64,000 nucleotides of DNA, taken from Mugil cephalus. Its lineage: Eukaryota; Chordata; Actinopteri; Mugiliformes; Mugilidae. Within the stretch, counting starts at the first letter, position 1. Each line of letters begins with the position of its first letter. The notes under the pieces were generated by a model. It saw only the letters and a list, made by a program, of their open reading frames with translations. It had not been told where the DNA came from and ran no database searches. Positions 12,201 to 22,776 of the stretch are shown piece after piece. The stretch is taken from NCBI RefSeq assembly GCF_022458985.1, contig NC_061770.1, forward strand, positions 4,584,501-4,648,500, read 5' to 3'. The position numbers and the translations under genes were made by a program.

Positions 12201-15200
12201 AGAAATGGGAACAGAACAGGAGGCAGAAGCCGCATGATCCAATTGAAACAGATTACTGAGAAAAAAGATGTTACATTTAATCAAAGAATGTTAACATTTG
12301 TTTACTTACTTTGCGACCAGATCTCTTGAATTCTGAAAGGATAGTTAAACAAGTTTGATTTATCTTAAGGTGCAAAAACATAGAACCATCAAACAAACCA
12401 TAAAAATAAAAAATAAAAGGATTCAAAGCATTCTTTGGACTGGACACTGAACACACTTGAACAAAAGCAGCCATGTCTGGCTCCTCCATGCTGCCCGTTG
12501 CACTCTCCATCAGCTTCCTGTTGGCTTCCACACTGTCTCCATAGCAAAGCACCAGCGACTGGGCGTGGCCTGTCTTCTCTTCCTCCTCAGAGTTGATTTG
12601 CTGCATCATCGTCTTTAAGAATAAGAATAAGAACAACTGTACGGTAAAAGTAACATACAAAAACAAAGGTCTGGAAAGGGTATGTGTTTGCATTAAATTA
12701 AAATTTAAGATTAAAGCACTCGTGTATCTTTTAATTAGTTTTAATTAGTTTGGTCAGCAAACACATACAGGAGTCTATCATTCTGTCTTTGACTGGACAC
12801 GTAAAATCTCTGTTTTGTGCTTGTTTAATTTTGTTAACGCATTACGCATTCCATCATTGGGCATTCAAAGAAACAAATGTACAACATGTGCAGTTGTTGT
12901 CTGCCGAGAGGGAATATGTATAAAGAAGATAAATGGGACCGAGAATATTTCCTTGAGGAACACCATATTCAGTCAAATGTCAGAGACACAAAAATCACCT
13001 AATATACACCAAAGAAATATAATGAAGCCATGTTGATGAAGCCAACTCATATTTTAGAGATAGTGTTACTGATATAAACATAATATGTGTTACATATAAC
13101 ATTCATTTCATCTATTACTATTCCGTTGTTCATATCCACTACTCGTGCAGCCTCTACTGTCAGTAGTGCTGCGTTAGTACAACCGTGGCTTCCATCTGTG
13201 TTTATTTTACTTGCATCAAAGCTGCTCAGTGAACAGTGACTGAGAGTGAAATCAAAGAGGTATAAACTCTGACCGTGCGTCTCTCCTCCAGGATGGAAAA
13301 CATGCGGCTGAACTTGTCACACACGCTCTGTTTCTGTGTCTTACAGTTCTCCTGTGGAGGGAGGAGAGAAGATTGGAGCACAAAACTCGATTCACTCATG
13401 TTGAATGTTTGAACACAATGTGAGAAATAAAGATGGTAGGTATGACACTGGAAATACGCTAACAAGTCAAACATATTCAGTGACAGTGTCACATAAGAAC
13501 AGAAGAATGAGTTCAGATTTACTGATTTTTAGTTACTTTGGTATTAATTTCTGATCTTATAATCAAGAGATTATAAGGTGTAATTAATTCATGTAAAATT
13601 TGCAAATGATTAACAAATCAACAATAAGTCATATAATAAGTAACTAGTTTTTAACTTGTACTAGTATTTAACTGCAAACCTGCAAGATATTATTAACTTT
13701 TAAATGGATTTTTGACATTTCTGTAAATAGTTTATCAACCAGAGCTTTTTAATGTTACCTCAGTAGAAGGAAGGACTTGGCTCTAAATATAATCAGTAAC
13801 TGTATATTTGTTCTAATGAAAAGAACAACACTGGAAAATGTAACTGAAGATGTTTTTGGACATATCAAATAAAAACCTGGACACATTATTGTGATCTTAA
13901 ACATAGTTATAGGATGACCGTAAAACACACAAACCTCCACGTTTCTGCAGCTCTCCTCCAGCTCATCAATCAGAGCCTGGACTTTGTCGTTGAACGCCAC
14001 CAGAGACGTGATTGCTTCGCTCAGCTCATCCTGAGAAAAGAAAGAAAATTTATTGATGAAGTTGAAGTTATTTCAGCGTTGGCGTTGAGGGCAGAAAACC
14101 AAAAACATCAGTTAAAAAATGACTCATTGGGCTTCTGCTTATCTCATTACGAATGAATATTATTTTTTTTGTTTTTCTGTATAACGCACCTTCTGCTGCT
14201 GATACACGTCTGTCAGAGGAGCCACCTGACAGGACTGATGAGCCCCGAACACTTTGCACAGCGAGCATGTGGGAGCCTGACAGGTGAGACAGTAGATGTT
14301 CACCTTTTCACCCTCATGGTCTGAGCATGTTACCTGAGCAGCTGGTGGAGGAAGCGGGGCTGGGCTGGAGAGGAACATATAAGTGAATATAAAAATATGT
14401 TACATATGACGTGCACCTCCTTGTTGTCTCTGTTTACCTCATGGCGCTCTGGTTGCTGACCTCCTGCTTGTAGACGTCGATGATGTTCTCCACCAGCAGG
14501 TTTCTCTGAAGGCCATAGACGCCGTGGCGATCCAGCACCACTTCATGCCTGCAGGTGGGACAGCGGAACCGGCCGCTGTTCACCATCATGGTGGTCCGGG
14601 CCTGGAACAGCGATGGCTGGACACAGGAAGTAACAATTAAAAAGGTTGAAAATGTGAACTTAACGCGTAATGACAGCCTCAGATTGTGGTTTAGTTGCTA
14701 CAGAGGCCTGTCGGGATTCATATTTAATGTTGGAAAGTCTCAGGGATCTGTTTAAAAAATATGAATAGATGTAAAACAACCAAAAAGAGACTAATGTAAC
14801 CACAAAAACACACAAAATGTCCTCAGTGACATTAAAAACAATTCCAAAGACATGAAGGGGGACCCTGGAGAAACACAATATTCATCGAGAAACATGAGAT
14901 GATGCACACTGACACATTTAAAGTCATATCTTTTGGTTCTTTTGGGTCTTTTAACCACTAGTAAAGTGGATACCCGAGCCTCTAACAACTGTCTCATCAT
15001 TCATCCATGCCTGCCAACACCTAACACTTGCCGCATTCGGGGATTTCAATAATTAGCAGCAGCATTATTAATCAGTCAGAGTGACTGCTGAAGAATGTGT
15101 TAAGTCTCCCAAACGTCTCCCAGGATGAAGTCAGACCTGCTTAAGGACAAGTTACTGGGCAAGAACAACATTGCAAGCAGGGAAAAATCCCCTGCTTGCT

Positions 15201-16268
15201 CCTGTCCAAGCACACTGAAGCTCACTGGGCAGCAAACACACACACATGCACACACACATGCATGCACTGACGGGGTAACCTTTATTTCCCCGCCCACTCT
15301 CTAAACGAAGTATAAATAACACAGAAGCCTCTGCTGACCTTATTCTCATGGCTGGTATGCCTTACATCAAAGTCAAGATTGCAAAGTAAATCAACCACTT
15401 AAAGCTGCAGTAATTTTCTGGCCACTACAGCTACTACTAGAACAGCTACTAATTTGACTGACTATTTATCCAGTAAATGTTCCTCAACAATAACCAACTA
15501 GTCTCTAACACTATCAACCTGCAGTTTTGTGCTGACAAGGTGGAGCACAACGTTTCATATTTAAAACATTTATAACACCAATTTAAAAGCTACACAGGGA
15601 TGGACAAGGTTTCGATTATTCTCTCAAGATTTGTCAATGTGAGCGACAATTTTATACACAGTCCACATCAGCAGGCGATTAATTCATTTAGTCAGTGGAA
15701 TAAATATTGTTCTGGCTCAACATACTTCAGCTCAGATCGAAGCGAGGGTGATCTAGTCTTGGACCTTATCAGACAATTAAAAGTATAATTTTTTAAAGTG
15801 TAACGCTTCCTACAGAATGGGGCAGAATGTACAGATAAAGCTCGCCATTCAAGTTTTAACATCAGCTGTAGGTCTTGCTAGGGAACTAAAAACTACTGAG
15901 GCTAATAATATAGGGATCTAACTATATCTATCTAACATGTCAAAGCAGGACATGTAAAGGCATAGTGAAATGACAAGGCCATTGGAAGAACAAAACTAAA
16001 GTACTCTAAATTAACATTCATTTCCACCAGTTCTGAAAATTTCAGCAAACATGTCACAACCACTGGTTGTACATAAAGGAGGTCATTTCTGTAATTTCAC
16101 CCAAAGGTTTCTTGAAAGCTAGTTTGTGTCAGTGTGGTGGCTCCGGTCGCCACCATCTTGAAGGTTCATGACTCTCTCTAACTCCATGAGAACATTATCA
16201 GCAGAGGCTTCTGTGTTATTTATACTTCATTTAGAGTGGAAGGGGAAATAAAGGTTACCTAGTCAGTG

Positions 16269-16304
<36 letters not shown>

Positions 16305-19300
16305 GTACAATAGTGATCAAGGCGATGGAACGTGTGTGAAGCTGAGGAAGTTTATGCCTTTCTTTAAAATGCCACCATCTGAATGAGGTCACATAACTAC
16401 AAACTAGCAGTAAGTATACATTAGGTAAGTACATTAGGCTACACATGAATGTAGAGATGAACAATTAACAGAAACCGAAAGCAAGATTTATGTCGTTGGG
16501 GTGTTACAGGGAAAATACACAGACACACAGACAGACGAATGAAGAAAAGGACTGATGAGCTGATGGAAGGTTATAGGAGTACAGCTTCCTGAAATAGTGA
16601 AATAAGCCTCAGCTGCCACTGGGCCTGACTGAGGGATCAGTGCCTCTGGCTGTTGGAGAGACAACAACTGAGGCAGGAGGACTGATATAGAGACAAAAAG
16701 ATGGCTTGAACCAGAGGAGGATAAATATCTTTACCCAATGATACACAAGAAATGGCCTCACATGCAGTTTAACCTGAGGATTAACAGCTGTTTGTCTTGT
16801 CTATGCTAAGCTAAACTATCCCGCTAGCCCCAGATTTATATCTACTGTACAGAAACAGAAGAGTGGGGTCACAGTGTTCATGGGCACTGTTACTCCACTA
16901 ATAATCTAGATAAAATGTCACATGTATCCACCTCAGTCAGAATGATATTCTGTTCCAATAGGAAAACCTGATCTCCTGATCAACATGTAACCATTACATT
17001 GTTTCTTTCTGCTTAGAATTAATACATTTTATTTTATTACAAGTCCATGTGGGGTAAAAAAAATAGGTGAGATAACAAGTTTCCACAAGGGACCGAGACA
17101 AGGATGAAGCTCCATGACTCCAGTTGATCAAACAAGTATATATAGAAAACCAAAATAACCAAAATAAACCAAAGGTGACTGGAATTGTTTCAGTTTCAGT
17201 TTGGCACCATCCAAAGTAATAATAACTTTAAATAATTTAAATTAAATTCTTGGTTTATCGATGCAGAGAGGACAGAGAAGAGAAAAGATAGTAGCAATCT
17301 GAAACTAAACGGCTTGATATTGAAAGCTGAGGATGGCTGTGGGCAGAGCTGCAGTTGTATTTGAACAAAGTGCACAAAGGAAAGGAAACAGCATGCAGCC
17401 AGGAGGAGGTTAAGAGGATGGATGGATGAATCTTTCCATTCCAACTTTAAGTGTGAGTGTAGTTTTCAGGCAGACCTCTTGGGGTCAAAGGTCGTGAACA
17501 TGATCGTGACAGTGGGCGCGACATATAGAAGGTTTCCATTCCACATATCATGTTCACGTGTAAATACACACACTCATACTGTATGTAAAGTGTGTGCTGT
17601 TGTGTGAGAGCAGCTTCAGATTTGTATGCTGTAAGGCTGTGAGTCTGGGCTCACAGTGTGGATCCAGAGGGAAACAACAGCCATGAAACTACAACACGTC
17701 AAAGTGCAGGTAACAGGAAATGAACCAATGTATGTTCTAAGAAACAGACTCCAAGTTGTTTTGGTTGTGTTGTATCATGTGCACATGTTATTACTTCATT
17801 AGTGGTGTTTTTGTACACTTTTGATATTTGATATGGTATTTCTTCACAGCCTGCACAGGTGATCAGATTTACTTACATGTCATGTCATGTCATATCATGT
17901 TTACTCTACACCTGCCACTACACTGTTATATGATTTACCTAGGCACATCAACAACTGATTCATGGTAATGAAGCTCATGCAATGAAAGCATTTCACAAAT
18001 GTACTGTGGGGAACACCAGCAGTAAATAAGAAGATGACGTTGATTTATGACCACTGGTGTACGAATGTGTTCATCTGATGGAACATGAACTGATTCCTCA
18101 GGTTAACCTTCCTAATATTGTGTAGGTCTTCCTTGTGCTTCCCAAACAGTTGTGACTCATCAGAGAATGGACATGGACCTTCTGAGGGTGTTCTGAGGGG
18201 TCTGGAAACACAATGTATGAGCCTTTGGGTTGAGGGGAGGGGTCTCTGTGGATCATCCCACAGATACTTGACCAGTTTGGGATCTAGAGAATTTGGAGGC
18301 CAGGTCAACACCTTGTGCTGTTCTTCATGTGTTCAACCATTTTTGTGTGTGTCAGGCTGCATCCTGCTGGGGATGTCTGCTGCCATCAAGGAGTGTCATT
18401 GCTATGGGGTGGGGGTGTCTGGTCTGGTCTAGGTGGGTGCTACATGTCTAAGTATCGTCCACATGAATACCGGGTCCAAAGTTTCCCAATATAAACCCGA
18501 CTGTATTTCATCCATATTTCTTTTAATAAATCTTAATTGGTCATTAAAATATTAAACAAAGAATTACTTTGTAAAATGAGTTAAAGTTTTATTAATATAT
18601 CCATGACGCTTGTGGTCCTCAATTAATAACTGCCTCTAATGAGTCCTTTTATTTAGCATTAATATATCAGTTAATAAATATGATCAAATCATTAGCTGAG
18701 TATTTTGACTTCTTTATAACTTTTTGGGCTGTTTGTTGTATAACGGTCCTCACATGTTATCAGATGTTTGAAACGTTTGCACGTAATAGCTATCAGATAA
18801 ATGTAGGTGAGCAAACACTATATTTACAGAACCTGTTTGCAGAAACTCGCCATATGCCCCAGTAACTACTTGCTTCAGTGCAGCTGTCAAGATAAATGGA
18901 GAAACTATGAAGTAAATTAAAATAGAGAGATAGACTTCAAATACTGAAGTATTTCAGCCACTTCTGATTTAGATTTTCAGTTTGGGGACTTCAGGTGCGC
19001 TTAGTCACCCTCAGTGGCACTGGGAGCACATTTAAGTCACCAAATGTGGGTCAAGATCGGGTGACTTTCATGCAGCCTTCATGAGCAAACCAGCTAAACA
19101 TCCACACATCCCAGTTTAGCCCCAGATAATCCACTGAACGCACACACACAAATCTGCATGCTTTGTTTTAAGCACACGTGAATGTGCACTATGTTCACTG
19201 CTGTCATGTGGTATTAAACGTACAGGGTGAAAGCGGGGGCTTGTGCACATACCACATACAGAACTGTGTGTGCAGGTGTGAATGTGTATACACACACTGA

Positions 19301-20752
19301 CCTGGTAGAGCTCGTTAGCACACTTCCTGCAGAGGTTGTGCTGGCACGGCAGGATGACCACCGGTTTGTTGAAGATCTCCAGGCAGATCGGACAGATCAG
19401 CTGTTTCTCCAGCGTTGCCAGCGCCGCCTCATGCTCTGCTCCACTGCTGCCCTGCAGGCAGCTCAGGTCGGCTGACAGGGACATGACCACTCCACCGAAC
19501 TTCACCTCCTCCTGTTGAAGCCAGAGACGCGGGATGTGGTCTAGAGTTACCAAGCACACGTTTTAATACTTCACCATATCACCAGTGGATTCCAGCTGTT
19601 ATAAATGAGCTTATGATAAAATTCACAGATGCTTTTAAACCTCTGTTAGGCATGTTTAACATGTGCCCGTATGTGCAGAGCTGAACGTAAATCTGTGATA
19701 AAAAGCCAAAACACAACCATCAAACGGAGCACCAGATGAAGAGACGAACAAGCTACAGACACCTGTAGCTCCATGTAGGTTTGGACAGACAGGTTTTTTT
19801 GTTATTTTTAGCTGTGTACTAAAAACTATTCAGGTCGCAGCCATAAATGTGGTCTCAAAGTACAGGCTCTAGGAAATACAACCATTTTTATAGATAGTTC
19901 CCTTTTATCACGAGCTCAAAAGTGGATGATATACTTTCCTTATTTTTAACAGTTAAACAGCTAAAAGGAGTTAAAACATCCACATTTGGTTAACATTATG
20001 ACTGCCCGCCTAATGTTGTGTAGATCTCTCTTGTGCCTCTTAGTCAGTTGTGACTCATCAGAAAATGGACTTGGGTCTTCTGAGGGTGTCCTGTGGTGTC
20101 TGGTAACAGGATATTGTTAGTGGGGGCGTTTGGGCCTCTGTGGATCATCCCACAGATACTTGATCAGTTTGGGATCTAGTGAACTTAGAGGTCAGGTCAA
20201 CACCTTGTGCTGTTCTTCATGTTTTTGAGTTGTTCCTAAAATGTTTTTGTGTCTATGTTTGTGTCAGGCTGCATCCTGCTTGGTCATTGCTATGTGGCGG
20301 GGATGCCTGGTCAACCTGGGTGATACATGTCTAAGTAACATCCACATGAATTCCAGGGCCAGAAGTTTCCCAGCAGAACACTTGAATTGTCAGAGGATGG
20401 TCAATGTTATTTACCTCACCTGTCATGCTGGTCTATTGGTCATAATGTTATGGCTGACTGGAATAGGTTTTAAAAACCTTTCCGTGCAAATGAAACAGAA
20501 TGTCCTATAAAGAAAATCCATTTGGGAAAAAATGTCAGACTAAATGTTATGACATTTATTTGTCAAACCACTTTTGAACCCAGTAATGTTAGTAATGAAA
20601 TGAAACATGTCCAAGTATATTAACTTAAATCCATTTTAAAAAATACACTTGCAATAATAATAATAAAAAACAATATGGTAATCTTCAGACTTATGAAAAA
20701 TAATAAATTCATTTAAGATTAGGGCAGTTTCTTGACTTACCTTTCTCTGCAT
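6092..20752 (-). CDS. MuRF-family RING/B-box/coiled-coil E3 ubiquitin ligase, TRIM55-like, with alternative last exons
   Basis: Exons in order, all phase-matched: 20752-20741, 19511-19302, 14616-14438, 14364-14190, 14030-13935, 13351-13274, 12612-12457, 12332-12310, 12148-12024, 11620-11166, 10343-9183, then either 7308-7222 (918 aa) or 6235-6092 (937 aa). Domains: RING at residues ~44-104 ([17 protein letters not shown]), MuRF linker [21 protein letters not shown]-box2 at ~147-188, coiled coil ~193-302, COS-like box ~303-352, acidic tail to 890. Family role: MuRFs ubiquitinate muscle proteins and bind titin and microtubules. The closest match is TRIM55 (FYPSWYK motif at ~527-533 and SWLN end). 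Symbol left blank: fish may list this locus as trim101 or a trim54/55-like gene. The tail (~540 aa) is longer than in human TRIM55. Confidence 0.88.
6933..6938 (-). terminator. Candidate polyadenylation signal AATAAA for the hydrophobic-tail transcript
   Basis: AATAAA on the minus strand lies downstream of the exon A stop and upstream of exon B, as a separate 3' end for the short form would need. A second AATAAATAAA cluster lies at 6593-6584. Confidence 0.4.
7222..7308 (-). CDS. MuRF-like alternative last exon A: hydrophobic C-terminal tail (putative membrane anchor)
   Basis: The acceptor is CTCTCTCCAG behind a long pyrimidine tract, phase 0 with the exon ending ISPVSLQ. Its 28 codons read [15 protein letters not shown], then Gln-Arg, then [11 protein letters not shown] and TAA. 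Nearly all residues are hydrophobic or aromatic, consistent with a tail anchor. An AATAAA on the minus strand at 6938-6933, about 285 bases past the stop, could end this transcript. Known MuRFs have no membrane segment; TRIM13 and TRIM59 have C-terminal ones. The central Gln-Arg pair lowers certainty of a full span. Confidence 0.65.
   Translation of the reverse strand, partial: AVTLLFYLLAFLVILQRVWVYFGCFICT
8975..8995. repeat. AAAT microsatellite
   Basis: Short run of AAAT units in the last long intron of the MuRF-like gene. Confidence 0.7.
9183..11620 (-). CDS. MuRF-like exons 10-11: long acidic, proline-rich tail
   Basis: Exons 11620-11166 (455 nt) and 10343-9183 (1161 nt). The first opens [20 protein letters not shown] and carries five Thr/Ile-Glu-Glu-Pro units coded by a 12-base tandem repeat. 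The second has [16 protein letters not shown], a motif shared with TRIM55, then Gln/Pro-rich and Glu-rich stretches ([13 protein letters not shown]), and ends ISPVSLQ at a GTCAGT donor. Most of the tail appears disordered. Continuing past the donor would add a false His run from a GAT/ATG microsatellite. Confidence 0.82.
11512..11576. repeat. 12-base coding tandem repeat (five Glu-Glu-Pro-Thr/Ile units)
   Basis: On the plus strand the unit is GGTTCCTCTRTG, repeated five times with A/G variation. Read on the minus strand it codes Glu-Glu-Pro plus Thr or Ile, within the acidic tail of the MuRF-like protein. A 12-base unit keeps the frame when copies are gained or lost. Confidence 0.85.
12024..12332 (-). 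CDS. MuRF-like exons 8-9: 23-nt microexon and COS-like box
   Basis: A 23-nt exon (12332-12310, NSRDLVAK) is the classical TRIM microexon. The 125-nt exon (12148-12024) encodes [38 protein letters not shown], matching the TRIM55 stretch with GYENMNHFTVNL and IDF. In class II TRIMs this COS region binds microtubules. The donor after Leu-Lys is weak (GTCTGA), but the phase is right for the next exon. Confidence 0.8.
12457..14030 (-). CDS. MuRF-like exons 5-7: coiled coil, with an extra intron
   Basis: Exons 14030-13935 (96 nt), 13351-13274 (78 nt) and 12612-12457 (156 nt). They encode [45 protein letters not shown] and [19 protein letters not shown], ending in [11 protein letters not shown], which aligns with the MuRF coiled coil. 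The 78 and 156 nt exons add up to 234 nt, the size of the single exon usual at this place in TRIM genes. An intron of 661 bases has apparently been added after Glu-Arg-Arg-Thr. Confidence 0.82.
14190..14364 (-). CDS. MuRF-like exon 4: B-box type 2 zinc finger
   Basis: It holds [35 protein letters not shown] and [13 protein letters not shown], with all expected Cys/His ligands of a B-box2. A Pro/Ala stretch ([10 protein letters not shown]) precedes it where other MuRFs have a charged linker. In TRIM proteins this domain supports coiled-coil assembly and ligase activity. Confidence 0.9.
14438..14616 (-). CDS. MuRF-like exon 3: second half of RING and MuRF-specific linker
   Basis: The exon begins [20 protein letters not shown] and continues [19 protein letters not shown] and [13 protein letters not shown]. 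The second zinc-binding CPTC pair of the RING and the MuRF family linker are intact. Acceptor TGTGTCCAG; donor GTAAAC leaves a split codon completed by the next exon. Confidence 0.9.
15264..16270. mobile_element. Inverted-repeat (foldback/MITE-like) element in the MuRF-like RING intron
   Basis: The left arm (15264-15351) contains GGTAACCTTTATTTCCCC, GAAGTATAAATAACACAGAA and GCCTCTGCTGA. The right arm (16183-16270) is its inverse complement with few changes. The arms are ~88 bases long and enclose ~830 bases with no coding sequence. Both are flanked outside by CA/TG runs, which may be part of the element or a preferred target. No transposase was seen, so it would be non-autonomous. Confidence 0.65.
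16271..16299. repeat. (TG)n microsatellite
   Basis: About 14 uninterrupted TG units next to the right arm of the inverted-repeat element. Confidence 0.85.
18103..18495 (+). repeat. Dispersed repeat copy A (Tc1/mariner-like derived)
   Basis: Shares long blocks with 19992-20470, such as CTAATRTTGTGTAG, GACTCATCAGARAATGGAC, CACAGATACTTGA and TTTGGGATCTAG, and ends near TCCACATGAAT. It lacks a clean right end. The family is a widespread fish repeat whose intact ends read CACCAATCAGGCATAAC. Confidence 0.6.
19302..19511 (-). CDS. MuRF-like exon 2: N-terminus and first half of the RING finger
   Basis: 210 bases, 70 codons, acceptor CTTCAACAG and donor GTCAGT. It carries [34 protein letters not shown], near identical to the MuRF RING. 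A methionine inside it (MSLSADLS) could also start translation. However, the frame stays open to the acceptor and joins a short upstream exon (20752-20741, Met-Gln-Arg-Lys, donor GTAAGT), giving a start at 20752. Which start is used is not settled by sequence alone. Confidence 0.85.
19992..20470 (+). repeat. Dispersed repeat copy B (Tc1/mariner-like derived)
   Basis: Same family as copy A. It starts AACATTATGACTGCC and ends GGTCATAATGTTATGGCTG, so both inverted ends are visible. It lies in the first intron of the MuRF-like gene. An open frame through it is not a gene. Confidence 0.65.
20741..20752 (-). CDS. MuRF-like exon 1: four-codon coding start exon
   Basis: The minus strand reads ACGG-ATG-CAG-AGA-AAG followed by a consensus GTAAGT donor. 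It is in frame with the RING exon. Bases upstream (to about 20.8 kb) would be 5' UTR and promoter. If it is only 5' UTR, translation would start at the internal methionine of exon 2. Confidence 0.5.
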
Positions 20753-22299
20753 CCGTTGCTGGCGGTCAGTGAGAGTTGTCAACAGTCAGTACCTTTAGTG
20801 TCAGCAACTGTTGTTGGGCTTTACAGTCAGTCAAACTGTAATTTTATGTTTCAATGACTCTGTAACTCATACAGCTAATTTGCAATCTGTTTCAGTTTTG
20901 TAAAAAAAAAAATCAGAGCAGTAGTTGAGAATCAGAGAAGGCAACATCAGCTGTAGCAACAAGAAGAAGAACTCCTGGAGGAAGCTAAAGCCAAGTTTGT
21001 CCAAGAGTTGAGCGAGTTTTCCATAAAGCTGGTGACTTTTAAAGACCACAGAGGGTGTCACTGTCTGTGTCAGTACTGGAAATACACGACACACTCAACT
21101 GTCAGCAACAAAAAAAAAAAAAGCTCAAGTGAGTGTTTTTTCTGTAGTGTTCACTGTCACATCCAATAATTCAAAAAGTTATATCGATTTCAGTTCAAGA
21201 GATGACTGTTTTGCGTCCAACAAGGTGACAGCCTGTGGGCTCTCCCCCCGTGACACTGACACCAAATCGTGTCCAAGCGTATCAAGGCAGTCTGTCTCGT
21301 TTTCCTGCGCTCTCCAGTCCCAGCTCTCACTGCATGGTCCTCTTCTTCCTCACATGCTCCCTTGCTCTTCCAACTCTCACTCCATTGCCCTTTGTCGCAC
21401 AAGCAGCGACCGCTGTGCTGGTTAGTTCACAGCTTCCTTGCCATCTGCAGAAATGTGTGTGTCTGTGTGGGCGAGAGAGAGAGGATGCACAGTGGGAGGA
21501 CCGATTTGAGTTGGGGGGTGAGGGGGCTGCATCAGGTTTCAGCTGATCTGAGACACACAAACACACACGCCATATCAGGAGGTAGCTGGTATGTGGACAG
21601 ATTAAGACCATGCCAGGCTGTGCTCTTTCTACGGTTACACCCAGACAGTTCTCTCTTAACAGCGTTACGTTTAAGTAACGTAATCATTTAAGTGTCTTTC
21701 GATTAACACTTGAACCCCCTCACCCAACACCTTTTTAACATTTCTATAGTATAGGTTGCAAAGGTTAGATTTATATAACGCTATAAATCTGAAACCAGGA
21801 AATTCTGGGGAACGTATGACAAGAATGTAGCATGGATTGATTTTTGTTGCTAAATAATGAAGTGGTACTTTTGTAGAAATGTAGTAATTGATTTGAATCC
21901 CATGTTTGTATGCTTATGATTAACATCATTATGAACATTTCTAATGAAAAAAATAAAAATGTTTATGACACGTGAATAATTTGCTGAAGAATTTAACCAG
22001 ACACTCTATACATTACAAACCACAGTACATCAAGTACATCTGTAGTGTTATGGTAGCATCAGAACAAATGCATAAGCAATGTGCAGGTCTGGTCAGTTTT
22101 CTAAATTACTGATATTATTAACGTGTGGTATTTCACATTCATTTAAATAATGTAACATGCCCAATTTCTTGTTAATTGCGCTGCTTAACGTAAATATTGT
22201 TACATTACAGATAAGCTGATGGTGTTCATCCACACATTTCATTTGAGTGCCATTAGTGGTAAATGAAATCACTGAATCAACATGAAATAAAAGCTAATT
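20753..22299. other. Upstream region of the MuRF-like gene
   Basis: No coding exon was recognised. This should hold the promoter of the MuRF-like gene; a CAGCTG E-box is present near 20948. Overlapping open frames at 21.1-21.7 kb on both strands lack splice structure or known motifs. Confidence 0.4.
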
Positions 22300-22369
22300 G
22301 GAGGATTGCATTCATTACTGTATGTGGCATAACCTAGTTATAATATATAGTAATACAATGTGTAGCAGT

Positions 22370-22620
22370 TGTATCAGGCCTTGTTGTGTAGTTCCACAGG
22401 ACTATTGCCTTGGACCCCTACTATATTTACTTTTTAAATGTACAGTCTTGGCTGACATAAATGACCATACAAACTATGTAACGACGATATTCAAGTATAT
22501 ATTCAAAGGCATAAAACAATACTGGAATTTCATCTTACTAGTGTGTTGTGGTGTTCCACAGGGCAGTTATCTTGGTCCTCTTCTTTTCTTGTTATTTATG
22601 CTTTCCTTGTGGATTTTAGT
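22370..22620 (+). repeat. Two decayed non-LTR retrotransposon reverse-transcriptase fragments
   Basis: The plus strand reads CCVVPQDYCLGPLLYLLF near 22378-22437 and again CCGVPQGSYLGPLLFLLFML near 22540-22605. Both match the conserved GVPQGSxLGPLLF motif of LINE reverse transcriptase. They lie in one open frame about 160 bases apart and are too short for a working element. The duplication may be a local tandem copy or two insertions. Confidence 0.55.
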
Positions 22621-22770
22621 TTGGAAGATGGGATTTTTTTTTCGTGTGCTTTCACAAATATTTTACAGTATTAATACAAAAGTAATATAAGTTGTCATAA
22701 ATGCAAGCCTTTCTCCAATTAAATCAAAGAAAATTCCAGTGAGACAAGAGGTTCTGAAGCATCAGAAACA

Positions 22771-22776
22771 TTTATT
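22771..22776 (-). terminator. Candidate polyadenylation signal AATAAA for dnajc5
   Basis: AATAAA on the minus strand followed downstream by a short TTGTCTC-type GU-rich patch. It is a plausible distal end for dnajc5; nearer sites were not excluded. Confidence 0.35.

Larger units (their letters stand above)
14617..19301. other. MuRF-like intron between the two RING exons
   Basis: A 4.7 kb intron with no exon seen. It contains a pair of ~85-base inverted arms (15264-15351 and 16183-16270), a TG microsatellite and one copy of a dispersed repeat at about 18103-18495. Confidence 0.6.

Noticed and set aside
19227-19518. Plus-strand frames over the RING exon
   Set aside because: Antisense shadows of the strongly conserved RING coding exon.
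19802-19811. MEF2-type site TTATTTTTAG in the MuRF-like first intron
   Set aside because: Tempting for a muscle gene, but such a degenerate 10-mer is expected several times by chance in AT-rich sequence of this size.
21129-21691. Overlapping plus- and minus-strand frames upstream of the MuRF-like gene
   Set aside because: No codon bias, domain or splice pattern supports a gene; frames overlap on both strands as in non-coding GC-richer DNA.
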